Part shown: piece after piece, positions 43,797-52,812 of the stretch
Position numbering within the stretch: position 1 is the first letter of the stretch
Layout of the letters: each line of letters opens with the position of its first letter
From: Cohnella laeviribosi DSM 21336
GTDB lineage: Bacteria > Bacillota > Bacilli > Paenibacillales > Paenibacillaceae
Length of the DNA stretch: 64,000 nt
Direction of reading: 5' to 3'
Assembly: GCF_000378425.1 (NCBI RefSeq)
Contig: NZ_KB899814.1
Span: 54,463-118,462 of the forward strand
The notes under the pieces: model-generated
The model's database searches: none
The model's input: only the letters and a program-made list of their open reading frames with translations
What the model was told of the DNA's origin: nothing
Program-made: the position numbers and the translations under genes

Positions 43797-43830
43797 AGAA
43801 AAACGCCTTCCCTTGCGGAAAGGCGCTTGA
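43797..43830 (-). terminator. Terminator of the M23 peptidase gene
   Basis: On the minus strand AGCGCCTTTCC, loop GCAA, GGGAAGGCG, then TTTTTCTTC. It lies 11 bases after the peptidase stop and separates it from walR. Confidence 0.85.
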
Positions 43831-43840
43831 AACGGGTTCG

Positions 43841-45364
43841 TTACAGGTAGCTTAATGGATTGCGGATGCTGCCGTTCAAATGAATTTCAAAATGAAGATG
43901 AGTGCCGGTAGACCTTCCGGTGCTGCCCATGATGCCGATGACGTCGCCTTTGGAAACGACTTGCCCTTTCTTCACGTTGATGCTCTTCAGATGGCCGTAA
44001 AGCGTCTTGAAGCCGTTGTTGTGGTTGATGATGATCGCGTTGCCGTAGCCGGATTTCGTGCCGACGAATTCGACCGTTCCGTTGTCCGCGGCCATGATGC
44101 TTCTGCCGCCGACGATGTCGATGCCTTTGTGCGTCCGGCCCCAACGCTTGCCGAAGTAACTCGATATCTTGGCCCCCGACACCGGCCAGGCGAACGCTCC
44201 GGAGCCTTCGCTCGGGATGACCTTCGTTCCTTTCAGAATGACCGTCGATACGGCGGGAACGAGCACTTCGCTGGAGACCATCTCCTCCTCGACGGCCACG
44301 CCGTTCCGCTTGACGAGCCGGTAGGTGACTTTGCGCTTGCCGTACGTGCCTTCGCGCACCGTCTTCGATTGTCCGAGCTTCAGCTCATCCGTCTTGCGGA
44401 TTTCGATCGGCGGATCGATCACTTCGATTTCCGTTACCTGCTCTTTCGTCTCGACGTTTAACACGGGCCGGGTCTGGGTAAGATCCAGCACGTCGCCGAC
44501 ATCGATCCGGTCGTCCTCGATCCACGTGTTGTTCGCGTAAATGAGCGATTCCGACACGCCTTCCTTCTTGGCGATACAGCCGATGCAGTCGCCCGGTTGG
44601 ACCGTGTACGTTCTCGTCTTGGGATTGCCCGTCGTCAGGAGCTTGTACAGTTCGTCGGGATCGTCCACCTCATCCGTCTCCAGCTCGACGGGAATCAGGG
44701 TGACCTGCTCCTTGAATTGGATCGATTCGACGATTCGCTGCTCCTTGTCGTCCGATGCGGAATTCGCCGCAGTCGCCCTCGGGGCCGAAGACCCCGCGCT
44801 AAACGCCATCGCCCGTACGCCTGTCTTGACCTCCGCCGTAGGCGAAACAAACTTCTGTTTGACACGCTCCAAAATGGCGTTGGCGGTCTCCCGGTCCTTT
44901 ACGACGCCGACTTCCTTGCCGTTCACCAGCAGCTTGACGCCGACGGGATGCGTTTTCAGATTGGCGGCGACCGCTTGAAGAGTCGACTCGTCGTCCGGAA
45001 CTTTTCCGTAAGCCGTCTTCAGCTCGTAGCTCACCTGGTTGTCATCCAGCTTGTACCGGACGTCGCCTTCCGCCTCGGCCAGTTCCTGCGCCTTGCTCTT
45101 CAACAGATCCTGCACCAGCTGCTTGTCGCTGATTTCGCCGACCGGCTCTCCGTTCAACCAAACCTGGTAGTAGGAGGTCGAGTTTGCTTTCATATATTGC
45201 AACGAACCGACGAACACGGCCGCAACCGCGACAAGCGCGGCAGCGGTGGCGATGACCGGCTTTTTATAATATTGCCAAAAACGAGCGGACTTCAGATTCC
45301 GGATTCGCCGTCCAATGGAAGACAATACGTTTCCGATTCGGCCCGCTTTTCCAAAAACGGCCAT
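43841..45364 (-). CDS. M23 peptidase with LysM and G5 domains
   Basis: 507 residues. One membrane anchor near residue 40-60 ('VIATAAALVAVAAVFVGS'), then a LysM-like peptidoglycan-binding region ('TYTVQPGDCIGCIAKKEGVS', about residues 255-300), a G5 domain (about 305-385) and an M23 endopeptidase with zinc ligands in 'GRTHKGIDI' and 'GTHLHFEIHL'. Cleaves peptidoglycan cross-links during growth or sporulation. It sits directly upstream of walR, where Paenibacillus species commonly have such a gene. Confidence 0.92.
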   Translation of the reverse strand: MAVFGKAGRIGNVLSSIGRRIRNLKSARFWQYYKKPVIATAAALVAVAAVFVGSLQYMKANSTSYYQVWLNGEPVGEISDKQLVQDLLKSKAQELAEAEGDVRYKLDDNQVSYELKTAYGKVPDDESTLQAVAANLKTHPVGVKLLVNGKEVGVVKDRETANAILERVKQKFVSPTAEVKTGVRAMAFSAGSSAPRATAANSASDDKEQRIVESIQFKEQVTLIPVELETDEVDDPDELYKLLTTGNPKTRTYTVQPGDCIGCIAKKEGVSESLIYANNTWIEDDRIDVGDVLDLTQTRPVLNVETKEQVTEIEVIDPPIEIRKTDELKLGQSKTVREGTYGKRKVTYRLVKRNGVAVEEEMVSSEVLVPAVSTVILKGTKVIPSEGSGAFAWPVSGAKISSYFGKRWGRTHKGIDIVGGRSIMAADNGTVEFVGTKSGYGNAIIINHNNGFKTLYGHLKSINVKKGQVVSKGDVIGIMGSTGRSTGTHLHFEIHLNGSIRNPLSYL

Positions 45365-45495
45365 GATAATCTCCTTTTCGCTTCCATTCCCTAACTTTTA
45401 CCGTTTCTTTTGTCGCAACTTGTCTACTACTTTAGCACATGTTTACCAGGACCTTCAATGAATATAGCAAAGCGTGAGAGAATTCTAATAATAGT

Positions 45496-45528
45496 CAAAA
45501 GGACCTCCGAAAAGCATTCGAAGGTCCT
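45496..45528 (-). terminator. Terminator of the 45565 gene
   Basis: AGGACCTTCGAA / TTCGGAGGTCCT-type stem (plus 45500-45528, one mismatch) followed on the minus strand by TTTTGACTATTATT. Confidence 0.75.
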
Positions 45529-45564
45529 ATCTACCGGGTTTTACGGTCTATAGGTCCTGCAAAC

Positions 45565-46359
45565 TTAGGGGTCCGGCGTCTCCGCGGATTCCCCCAGCAG
45601 CTCCATCATCCGCGCGTATTCCTCATCGGTCAGCGCGCCGCGCAGCATCTTTTCCAATGCCGTCATTTCCTCGTCCGTTACGCCTCCCGACAAGTAGGAG
45701 GTTAGCTGCTGAAGCTGCTCCGAGCTTAGTTTGGCGACGACAAGCGCGTACAGCTCCTGCCGCTCCTGGTCGGTCAGACCGCCAGCTACGCCCGCCTGCT
45801 CCTCCGCGCTCCATGCCGGCGCCGCATCCGGTTCAGCCGGTCCGGTTCCGGTCGTGCCGCTGCCGCCGGAGGTCCCTTCCGCGGAACCGCCCGCTTCCCC
45901 GGTCGCGCTGTCCGCTTCGGCTCCCGGCGCCTCCGGTTTCGTCTCGCTTCCGCCGTCCGGCGCCGCGCCCTCTTCGCCGATCGTTGACGCGCCCTCCTCG
46001 CGATCCGGCGTCTCCCCCGCTTCGGTTCCCGGCGACGAAGAACCGGAAGAATCGGCCGCCTCCCCGTTCGCGGCCGCACTGCCGGCGCTTGCATCCGGTT
46101 CGGGCCCGTTGGATGCGCTCGGAGAAGGCCCCGGTTCCGGGCTGCGTTCGTGATCCGCCGCAACCGGTTGCTCCGCTCCCCACAGCCGTCCCCATACGCC
46201 AGACAACGCGAACGGCTGCACGTCCAGCGGAATATTCATCTGCTTCAGCAGCGATTCCACGTAACTGTTCACGATATAGCCTGTCGTCCAGATGCACAGA
46301 AAGCTGAGCAGCAGAGCGGTCGCGGCCAATCGGCCAAGCCAGCTGATCCATTTCCACAT
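45565..46359 (-). CDS. Membrane-anchored protein with acidic/Ala-Gly-Ser linker, unknown function
   Basis: 264 residues. A membrane helix at 10-30 ('LAATALLLSFLCIWTTGYIV'), a short soluble region, about 100 residues of low complexity rich in Ala, Gly, Ser, Glu and Pro (about 75-180), then a helical C-terminus in which 'LTDQERQELYALVVAKLSSEQ' and 'LTDEEYARMMELLG' repeat a similar 'LT(D)xE' pattern. I know no family. The linker and repeats suggest an extracytoplasmic domain on a flexible stalk. No obvious partner gene; upstream is an ABC operon on the same strand, about 95 bases away. Confidence 0.65.
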   Translation of the reverse strand: MWKWISWLGRLAATALLLSFLCIWTTGYIVNSYVESLLKQMNIPLDVQPFALSGVWGRLWGAEQPVAADHERSPEPGPSPSASNGPEPDASAGSAAANGEAADSSGSSSPGTEAGETPDREEGASTIGEEGAAPDGGSETKPEAPGAEADSATGEAGGSAEGTSGGSGTTGTGPAEPDAAPAWSAEEQAGVAGGLTDQERQELYALVVAKLSSEQLQQLTSYLSGGVTDEEMTALEKMLRGALTDEEYARMMELLGESAETPDP

Positions 46360-46454
46360 CGGTTTGCCCTCCTGCCAAAACTATAGTTTCATAGTTTTCA
46401 GTATGGGCAAACCTTGCATCTCGCATTCTCCCGGGCGGCCAAAAAACGGCTCTC

Positions 46455-47459
46455 TTACGTTTTCAACCTAACTTTTCTCAACCGCGATGTGGCAAGCAGG
46501 CTGACGGCGAATCCTGCGGCGAAGCCGACCGCATAGCCGATTCGCGCTTCTCCTGCATGGATCAACCCGGCCCCGATCATGCCGCAGAACATGGAGGCCA
46601 GCGCAATCGCGCCGATTTGGCAAACAAGCTCAAGCCAGCCGAACAGGATCAGCTTCCCGTTGTTTTCCGGTTTGTTGCGTTCATAGCTCCACATGCCTCC
46701 CGCCGCAAGCGCGGCCGCAAGCAGCAGAAAGACAAGGGTTTTTTGCCACGTAACAAAATCATGTTGGAGAAAAAAGAAATGCGAGAGATTAAGCGCATCC
46801 TGAAGCTCTTCATAGAAGAACGTATCGGGAAACCCGCGATCGTTCCACATGATCCGGACGCTCTCGTCCAGAAGGGCGTAGGTTCCGATCGGAAGGATGC
46901 CGAGCAGCACCAAGAACACCGATTGGGACGGCGCCGTGCCGGTGACCGTTCCGATCAGAACGGCGGCGGAATAAGCGGCCAGAAGCAGCGCAGCCGAGTA
47001 ACCGATCTCCGTCAGGTGGTAGTTCAGGCTGAAAAGAGGAGCCATCGGGGAAGCCGCCACGACGATCATATCGATAGCCGTATTCAGCACGAGCGACCCT
47101 GCGATCAGCGAAGCTCCGAACAACCATTTGGTGAAAAAGATCCGGCGCCTGGAGTACGGAAGCGAAAATAGAAACTCCTGCGAGCCGTTGCGCCGCTCCG
47201 TTCCGAACTGCACAAGGGCAAGCACGCAAACGGCAAGCAGCAGCCACACCCGGCCGAACGACTCCAGATCACCGTTCTGATACGCAGCCAGAATGTCTCC
47301 CGACCCGGCGTATCTTTCCGCCCGGCCAACGGCAGCGGGGTCCAGAATCCATTGATTCAGCCGGCCGAATCCGAGCGCGAGAAAATGGACAACCGGCACG
47401 CCCCATACAAACAGCCTCGCCTGCGCATATTCGCGGCTCCATAACGCTTTAGCCCACAT
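46455..47459 (-). CDS. ABC transporter permease
   Basis: 334 residues with about six membrane helices; 'GSQEFLFSLPYSRRRIFFTKWLFG' is the cytoplasmic coupling region common in YtrC/D- or BcrB-like permeases. ATG at 47459 (GGGAGG before it) overlaps the end of the ATPase gene by 11 bases, so both are co-translated. Together with the GntR regulator the operon resembles ytr operons that respond to cell-wall antibiotics. Confidence 0.82.
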   Translation of the reverse strand: MWAKALWSREYAQARLFVWGVPVVHFLALGFGRLNQWILDPAAVGRAERYAGSGDILAAYQNGDLESFGRVWLLLAVCVLALVQFGTERRNGSQEFLFSLPYSRRRIFFTKWLFGASLIAGSLVLNTAIDMIVVAASPMAPLFSLNYHLTEIGYSAALLLAAYSAAVLIGTVTGTAPSQSVFLVLLGILPIGTYALLDESVRIMWNDRGFPDTFFYEELQDALNLSHFFFLQHDFVTWQKTLVFLLLAAALAAGGMWSYERNKPENNGKLILFGWLELVCQIGAIALASMFCGMIGAGLIHAGEARIGYAVGFAAGFAVSLLATSRLRKVRLKT

Positions 47460-48333
47460 TCGACGGCCCTCCCAGCTTCCATGCGAACAAATCCTCAAGC
47501 CGCAGCGGCAGCGGCTCCATAAGCAGCGGTTTCATCGCTTCCAGCTCCCCGTAAGCGGAGGAGGACGGCGCCCGGCTGACCAGCAGCGTGTATACCCGGC
47601 CCACATGCTCCAGCACTTTGACTTCCGGCGAAGCCAGCCATGCTGCCGGAGCTTCGCCCCGGAACACAACCTGCAGCTTCGCAATGCCTGCGTTCGCTTC
47701 GTCCCCCGTTTCGTAGGTTTCGACCGTTCCGTCCTTTAGCAGCAGCACCTTGTCCGCGATCCGCTCCAGCTCATCCAGCAGGTGGGAGGAGATGATCAGC
47801 GACGTCCCGTCGGCCGCCGCCTCCATCAACAGGGTGAGCACCTGCTTCTTGGCGATCGGATCGATGCCGTTCGTCGGCTCGTCGAGCAGCACGAACTGCG
47901 CGCGGGTGGCGATTCCGAGCCCGGTGCTGAACAGCATTTTCATGCCTTTGGAAAAATGCCTGATATTCTTGTCCAGCGGCAGCCCGAACCGCTTCATCGT
48001 CTCCTTGAAAAACAACATGTCGAACCGGGGATAGATGTTCGCGTACAAATCGGCGCAGCCATATGCCGTGTATCCGTATAAAGCCTCGGGCGAATCCGGG
48101 ATAAAGACGACTTCCCGCTTCGCCTCCGGATGAGCGGCGATGGACGTTTCCCCGTAGCGCACTTCCCCGCTGTCCGGTGTGAAAATGCCGGCCATCGTCT
48201 TCAGCAGCGTCGTTTTGCCCGAGCCGTTGCGGCCGACCAGCCCTGCGACCTGCCCGGGACCGACGGAGAAGCTGACTTGGCGAAGCACGGGCTTGCGGTC
48301 AATCGTCTTGCGCAGATTGCAAACCGTGAGCAT
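47449..48333 (-). CDS. ABC transporter ATP-binding protein
   Basis: 294 residues: Walker A 'GLVGRNGSGKTTLLK', signature 'HFSKGMKMLFST' (degenerate, without LSGGQ), Walker B 'FVLLDEPTNGIDP' and switch His in 'IISSHLLDEL'. The reduced signature is common in the YtrB/EcsA-like group. Middle gene of the GntR-ATPase-permease operon; its start overlaps the regulator's end. Confidence 0.88.
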   Translation of the reverse strand: MLTVCNLRKTIDRKPVLRQVSFSVGPGQVAGLVGRNGSGKTTLLKTMAGIFTPDSGEVRYGETSIAAHPEAKREVVFIPDSPEALYGYTAYGCADLYANIYPRFDMLFFKETMKRFGLPLDKNIRHFSKGMKMLFSTGLGIATRAQFVLLDEPTNGIDPIAKKQVLTLLMEAAADGTSLIISSHLLDELERIADKVLLLKDGTVETYETGDEANAGIAKLQVVFRGEAPAAWLASPEVKVLEHVGRVYTLLVSRAPSSSAYGELEAMKPLLMEPLPLRLEDLFAWKLGGPSNVG

Positions 48334-48718
48334 CTTCTTCCCTCCTGTAACGTCCGATCTCTTCCTCTACCCAACGTTTCAACTGGTCTTCTCCTATGCC
48401 AAGATGATGCGCCTCCACCACGAGCCGGCGCAGCTGCTCCCGCAGCCCGGTCAACCGCTCCTGCAGCATGCCCGGCGCATCCGCCGCTTTGGCGACGTAG
48501 GTGCCTTTGCCGCGGACCGTCACGATCACGCCTTGGCGTTCCAGTTCCTGATACGCCTTGGCGACCGTATTGTGGTTCACGAGCAGCATGGCCGACAATT
48601 CCCGGACCGAAGGGATTTTGTCGCCTTCCGCAAGCGCCCCTTTGGCGATGAGCTCTTTGATCTGGCTCACGATCTGCTCGAAAATCGGCAGCAGACTCCG
48701 CTCATGGATTTGAATCAT
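48299..48718 (-). CDS. GntR-family repressor, YtrA subgroup
   Basis: 139 residues: an N-terminal winged helix ('PIFEQIVSQIKELIAKGAL...KIPSVRELSAMLLVNHNTVAKAYQELE') and a short helical tail without a ligand-binding domain, as in YtrA-type regulators. First gene of the ABC operon, likely autorepressing through the inverted repeat at 48826. ATG at 48718 chosen for the family start 'MIQIHERSLLPIF'. Confidence 0.88.
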   Translation of the reverse strand: MIQIHERSLLPIFEQIVSQIKELIAKGALAEGDKIPSVRELSAMLLVNHNTVAKAYQELERQGVIVTVRGKGTYVAKAADAPGMLQERLTGLREQLRRLVVEAHHLGIGEDQLKRWVEEEIGRYRREEDAHGLQSAQDD

Positions 48719-48825
48719 GCGGCACTCGTTCAACTCCTCTCCGGCATGGCGCAAAGCGCTCTGCATAAGCTTGTCGATTAATTTAGCGCTTTAACGTTAG
48801 ATGTACGCCAATCTCCGCCGCCGCA

Positions 48826-48879
48826 AACTGTACCACATTTACTAGTACACATTGTACAGTTGTTGTTCGTTGGATTCAA
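48826..48879 (-). promoter_or_regulatory. Promoter and inverted-repeat operator of the GntR-ABC operon
   Basis: On the minus strand TTGAAT (48874-48879), 17 bases, TACAAT (48851-48856). Overlapping the -10 box is a perfect 8-base inverted repeat, AACTGTAC (48826-48833) and GTACAGTT (48854-48861), with 20 bases between. Its position would let a bound dimer block RNA polymerase. The obvious ligand is the GntR protein encoded next. Confidence 0.7.
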
Positions 48880-48942
48880 GCCGGTTTGCTCCCAAGCCGA
48901 TGCTCCTCAGCGGGATTGTGCGGGAATGCCTCGTTTCGATAG

Positions 48943-49119
48943 TTGCCTAAAAAGCAATTACATTTCCTGCTTTCCGCTCTTTCGCCTGTGCAGTTGCTTT
49001 TATAGCAATTAGAGGCCCGGACGTACGGAATTTCAGCTTCGAAACGATTGCAATTGCTTTTATGGCCATTCAAGCGCGGCCTTCCGCCGGAAGTGCTGTT
49101 GCAGTTGCAATAAAGGCAC
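48943..49119. repeat. Cluster of four TTGC-N7-GCAA-type elements
   Basis: Elements begin at 48943, 48994, 49054 and 49105: TTGC CTAAAAA GCAA, TTGC TTTTATA GCAA, TTGC TTTTATG GCCA, TTGC AATAAAG GCAC. Each is a small palindrome with decayed arms in the last two. Distances are 51, 60 and 51 bases. The minus-strand reading (48876-49130) is open but Asn/Cys-rich and looks like a by-product of the repeats, not a gene. A similar TTGCATTTGCAA lies near 50848. Confidence 0.6.
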
Positions 49120-49205
49120 TTATTTCGCAATAGCCAAAATCGGGCGCAGACTCGCTAGTCGAGCCGCACCTCGCCCAGCGCCGCCGGCGGCAGACCGGAA
49201 CACCG

Positions 49206-49255
49206 CAAGCGGGCAAAAAAAACCGCCCCCGCAGAGCGTAACGCTCCGGCCGGGG
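49206..49255 (-). terminator. purA terminator
   Basis: On the minus strand CCGTCCCCGGCCGGAGCG, TTA, CGCTCTGCGGGGGCGG in an imperfect long stem, then eight Ts. Lies 25 bases after the purA stop. Confidence 0.85.
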
Positions 49256-49279
49256 ACGGCTCGGCCGTCATATCGTATG

Positions 49280-50569
49280 TTACTCTTCGTAGATCGGGAG
49301 AACCTGGTTCGTCTGGTCGCGGTTGCGGCCGACGGAGAAGATCGCGATCGGGATGCCGGTCAGCTCCGATACGCGTTCCACGTATTTGCGCGTGTTCTCC
49401 GGCAGGTCCTCCAGCGTCTTCGCGCCGGAAATGTCTTCGCTCCATCCCGGCAGCTCCTCGTACACCGCTTCGCATTCCGCCAGCACCTTCAGGCTGGCCG
49501 GGTAATGATGGATGATTTCGCCGCGGTAGCGGTAAGCCGTGCAAATCTTCACCGTATCCAGCCCGCTGAGCACGTCAAGCGAGTTCAGCGACAGGCCGGT
49601 GATGCCGCTGACGCGGCGGGCATGGCGGACGACGACGGTGTCGAACCAGCCGACGCGGCGCGGGCGGCCGGTGACGGTGCCGTACTCGTTGCCCTTGTCG
49701 CGGATCCATTGGCCGAGCTCGTCATGCAGCTCGGTCGGGAACGGACCGTCGCCGACGCGCGTCGTGTAGGCCTTGGCCACACCGATGACTTGCCGGATCT
49801 TCGACGGTCCGACGCCGGACCCGATGCACACGCCGCCGGCCGACGGGTTCGAGCTCGTCACGAACGGGTAGGTGCCCTGGTCAATGTCCAGCATGACGCC
49901 TTGAGCGCCTTCGAATAGCACCTTGCGGCCCGCGTCGATGGCGTCGTTCAGCACGACGGACGTATCCGTAACGTACGGGCGAAGCTTCTCGGCGTGCTCC
50001 AAATATTCGGAGATAATCCGATCGGCGTCGAGCGGCTCGCCCTGGTACACCTGGGTGATCACCTGATTTTTCTCCTCGATGAGGCGGCGGGCCTTCTCCG
50101 TAAATTCCTCGGGATCCATCAGATCGGCGACGCGGATGCCGTTGCGCGCGGCTTTGTCCATGTAGCAAGGACCGATGCCCTTGCGGGTCGTGCCGATTTT
50201 GTTGTCGGCTTTGCGGTCTTCCTCAAGCGCATCCAGCACCAAATGGTACGGCATGATGACATGCGCGCGGTCGCTGATCCGCAGATTGTCGACACTGAAG
50301 CCGTTGTCGCGAATGTATTGAATTTCTTCGACCAGAGCGGCCGGATTGATCACCGTTCCGTTTGCGATCACGCACAATTTGTTTTTGTTGAAAATTCCGG
50401 AAGGAATCATCGTCAATTTATACTTTTTATTCTCAATGAGGATGGTGTGTCCGGCATTGTTGCCACCCTGGTAACGGGCCACGACATCCGCCTTTTCGGC
50501 CAGAAAGTCCGTGATTTTGCCTTTGCCCTCGTCTCCCCATTGCGTTCCTACAACCACAACCGTAGACAA
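49280..50569 (-). CDS. purA: Adenylosuccinate synthetase
   Basis: First committed step from IMP to AMP (GTP-dependent joining of aspartate). 429 residues, family length. '[20 protein letters not shown]' is the P-loop, '[12 protein letters not shown]' and '[22 protein letters not shown]' (in parts) bind IMP, '[20 protein letters not shown]' is the second family signature. The TTG at 50569 is chosen: GGAGGG lies six bases before and '[15 protein letters not shown]' is the conserved N-terminus; the open frame upstream to 50845 is non-coding in character. Single gene with its own terminator. Confidence 0.96.
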   Translation of the reverse strand: MSTVVVVGTQWGDEGKGKITDFLAEKADVVARYQGGNNAGHTILIENKKYKLTMIPSGIFNKNKLCVIANGTVINPAALVEEIQYIRDNGFSVDNLRISDRAHVIMPYHLVLDALEEDRKADNKIGTTRKGIGPCYMDKAARNGIRVADLMDPEEFTEKARRLIEEKNQVITQVYQGEPLDADRIISEYLEHAEKLRPYVTDTSVVLNDAIDAGRKVLFEGAQGVMLDIDQGTYPFVTSSNPSAGGVCIGSGVGPSKIRQVIGVAKAYTTRVGDGPFPTELHDELGQWIRDKGNEYGTVTGRPRRVGWFDTVVVRHARRVSGITGLSLNSLDVLSGLDTVKICTAYRYRGEIIHHYPASLKVLAECEAVYEELPGWSEDISGAKTLEDLPENTRKYVERVSELTGIPIAIFSVGRNRDQTNQVLPIYEE

Positions 50570-50929
50570 TGCAATCCCTCCATCCGGCGGTCCGCTGATT
50601 GCCGGCAAGATGATGCTCCCCTTGCGAAAATGTTGGCCCGCAGCCGGACAGGAAGGCACACGCAAACGCACCGGAGACGGCATTCGTCCCGATGCGCAAC
50701 CAAACGTCCGCAAGGCGGCATGATTAGTGTAGCAATCCGCGCACTTGAAGTCAACCAAGAAAGACGAACAATTGTGCAGGCGCCTATACAATCGTTCGGG
50801 AATTTTGGCCGATTTTTCGTTTAAAGCGTTCTCTCCCCGAAACACGGTTGCATTTGCAATGCTTTTCGTTCCTTCGGTGCGTCAACATGATCTTTTACAG
50901 GTCATCCGTAAGGGCTCGCAGTCCCCAAA

Positions 50930-50956
50930 AAAACCGCCCTCGTCAGAGGACGGCCA
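50930..50956 (-). terminator. Terminator after dnaB
   Basis: On the minus strand CCGTCCTC, TGAC, GAGGGCGG, then TTTTTTTGGGG, 35 bases after the dnaB stop. It ends the yybS-gdpP-rplI-dnaB transcript. Confidence 0.85.
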
Positions 50957-50989
50957 AAGCCTGAACGATTCTATGGGATGAGATCAACA

Positions 50990-52363
50990 TCACGCGCTGC
51001 CGGCCAGCGGATCGCCGTGCGTCCGGTCGAGACTGACGAATTTATTGAAATTTTTCAGGAAGACCAGCTCTACCGTGCCGACGGGGCCGTTCCGCTGCTT
51101 GGCGATGATGATTTCGATAATGTTCTTTTTTTCCGTGTCCTGATTGTAATAATCGTCACGATACAAGAAGGCGACGATATCGGCATCCTGCTCGATCGAA
51201 CCCGACTCCCGCAGGTCGGACATCATCGGGCGCTTGTCCTGCCGCTGCTCGACGCCCCGCGACAGCTGCGACAGCGCGATAACGGGCACTTCCAGCTCCC
51301 GCGCGATCTGCTTGAGCGTCCGCGAGATTTCGGACACTTCCTGCTGCCGGTTTTCGCCCGGCTTGCCCCGCCCTTGAATAAGCTGCAGGTAGTCGATCAC
51401 GATCATGCCGAGGCCTTTTTCTTTCTTGAGCCGGCGGCACTTGGCGCGGATGTCGGCAACCGTAATCCCGGGCGTGTCGTCGATATAAATTTGCGCCTCG
51501 GACAGCGCGCCGATCGCCATCGACAGCTTCTCCCAGTCGTCCCCTTCCAGGTATCCGGTCCGCATCCGTCCGGCGTCCACGTTCGATTCCGCGCAGATCA
51601 TCCGGCTTACGAGCTGGGAAGCCGACATTTCCAGACTGAAGATCGCCACGGTCTCTCCGGCGCGGACCGCGACGTTCTGGGCGATGTTCAGGGCGAAGGC
51701 GGTTTTGCCTACGGAAGGGCGCGCGGCGACGATGATCAGGTCGCTGCGCTGAAAGCCCGACGTCATTTTGTCGAGATCGGGAAATCCGGATGGAATGCCC
51801 GTCGTGCCGCCTTTATGGTTGTAAAGGAATTCGACCCGTTCGAAGACGTCCATCAAGACGTCGCGGATGCTGACGAATCCGTGCGCGGCCCGCCGGTTGG
51901 ACAGTTCCATGATCCGCTGCTCGGCTTCGTTCAGCAGCGCTCCGACATCGTCTTCCGCCGTATAGCCGCTGGAGACGATTTGCGTGGCGGTGCGGATCAG
52001 CCGGCGCAGCATCGATTTCTCTTCGACGATCTGAGCGTAGTAATCGACGTTCGCAGCCGTCGGAACTGCGTTCGCAAGCTTCGCCAGATAGCTGACTCCG
52101 CCGATTTCCTCCAGCTGCCCGCGGTCCTGAAGCAGGGCGGTCAGCGTGATCAGATCGAGCGGCTCGTTCTCTTCGTTCAGATCGATCATCGCTTCGAAGA
52201 TGCGCTGGTGGGCGACGCTGTAGAAATCCTCCGCCTTAAGACGCTCCATCGCCGTAATCAGCGCTTCGCTCTCCAGCAAGATGGCGCCGAGCACCGCCTG
52301 CTCCGCTTCCAAGTTCTGCGGCGGAATCCGGTCGAACAGATGAGGTTCCCCGCTTGCGTTCAT
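50990..52363 (-). CDS. dnaB: Replicative DNA helicase DnaB (B. subtilis DnaC)
   Basis: 457 residues, the hexameric helicase that unwinds the fork. N-terminal helical domain 'LEAEQAVLGAILLES', RecA-like core with Walker A 'AARPSVGKTAFALNIA' near residue 216, Walker B 'MIVIDYLQLI', and 'SELKQIARELEVPVIALSQLSR'-like motif H4. Six bases downstream of rplI, the usual Firmicute order gdpP-rplI-dnaB. No intein. Confidence 0.96.
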   Translation of the reverse strand: MNASGEPHLFDRIPPQNLEAEQAVLGAILLESEALITAMERLKAEDFYSVAHQRIFEAMIDLNEENEPLDLITLTALLQDRGQLEEIGGVSYLAKLANAVPTAANVDYYAQIVEEKSMLRRLIRTATQIVSSGYTAEDDVGALLNEAEQRIMELSNRRAAHGFVSIRDVLMDVFERVEFLYNHKGGTTGIPSGFPDLDKMTSGFQRSDLIIVAARPSVGKTAFALNIAQNVAVRAGETVAIFSLEMSASQLVSRMICAESNVDAGRMRTGYLEGDDWEKLSMAIGALSEAQIYIDDTPGITVADIRAKCRRLKKEKGLGMIVIDYLQLIQGRGKPGENRQQEVSEISRTLKQIARELEVPVIALSQLSRGVEQRQDKRPMMSDLRESGSIEQDADIVAFLYRDDYYNQDTEKKNIIEIIIAKQRNGPVGTVELVFLKNFNKFVSLDRTHGDPLAGSA

Positions 52364-52368
52364 GACGT

Positions 52369-52812
52369 TTATTCCTCCACGACCTGCACGTTCAGCGTGC
52401 CTTTCACTTCGGGATACAATTTAAGCGGAACTTTCGTGACGCCAAGCGTGCGAATCGGCTCGTCCAGGTCGATCTTCCGTTTGTCGATTTTAATATTCAT
52501 CTTCTCCAGCGTCTCCGAAATCTGCTTGCTCGTAATGGCGCCGAACAGCCTTCCGCCTTCGCCGGCCTTCGCCTTGATCACGATCGTCATCTCGGACAGC
52601 TTCGCGGCAAGCGCCTGCGCCTCTTCCTTCTCCTTCGCCTTGCGTTTTTCGGCGGACGCCTTCATCTGATCCAGCGCCTTCTTGTTGCCTTCCGTCGCGA
52701 TTTGCACGTAGCCCTTGGGCAGCAAGAAGTTGCGCGCGTACCCTTCGGACACTTCCTTGATTTCGCCCTTTTTGCCTTGACCCTTTACATCCTGCAGAAA
52801 AATGACCTTCAT
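52369..52812 (-). CDS. rplI: 50S ribosomal protein L9
   Basis: 147 residues. '[34 protein letters not shown]' (conserved N-terminus, seen in parts) binds 23S rRNA; a central connecting helix and the C-terminal domain follow. Overlaps the gdpP stop by 4 bases (translational coupling). Confidence 0.96.
   Translation of the reverse strand: MKVIFLQDVKGQGKKGEIKEVSEGYARNFLLPKGYVQIATEGNKKALDQMKASAEKRKAKEKEEAQALAAKLSEMTIVIKAKAGEGGRLFGAITSKQISETLEKMNIKIDKRKIDLDEPIRTLGVTKVPLKLYPEVKGTLNVQVVEE

Noticed and set aside
50570..50845. N-terminal extension of PurA
   Set aside because: The frame is open but not conserved in character; TTG at 50569 has a good ribosome site and the family's N-terminus.
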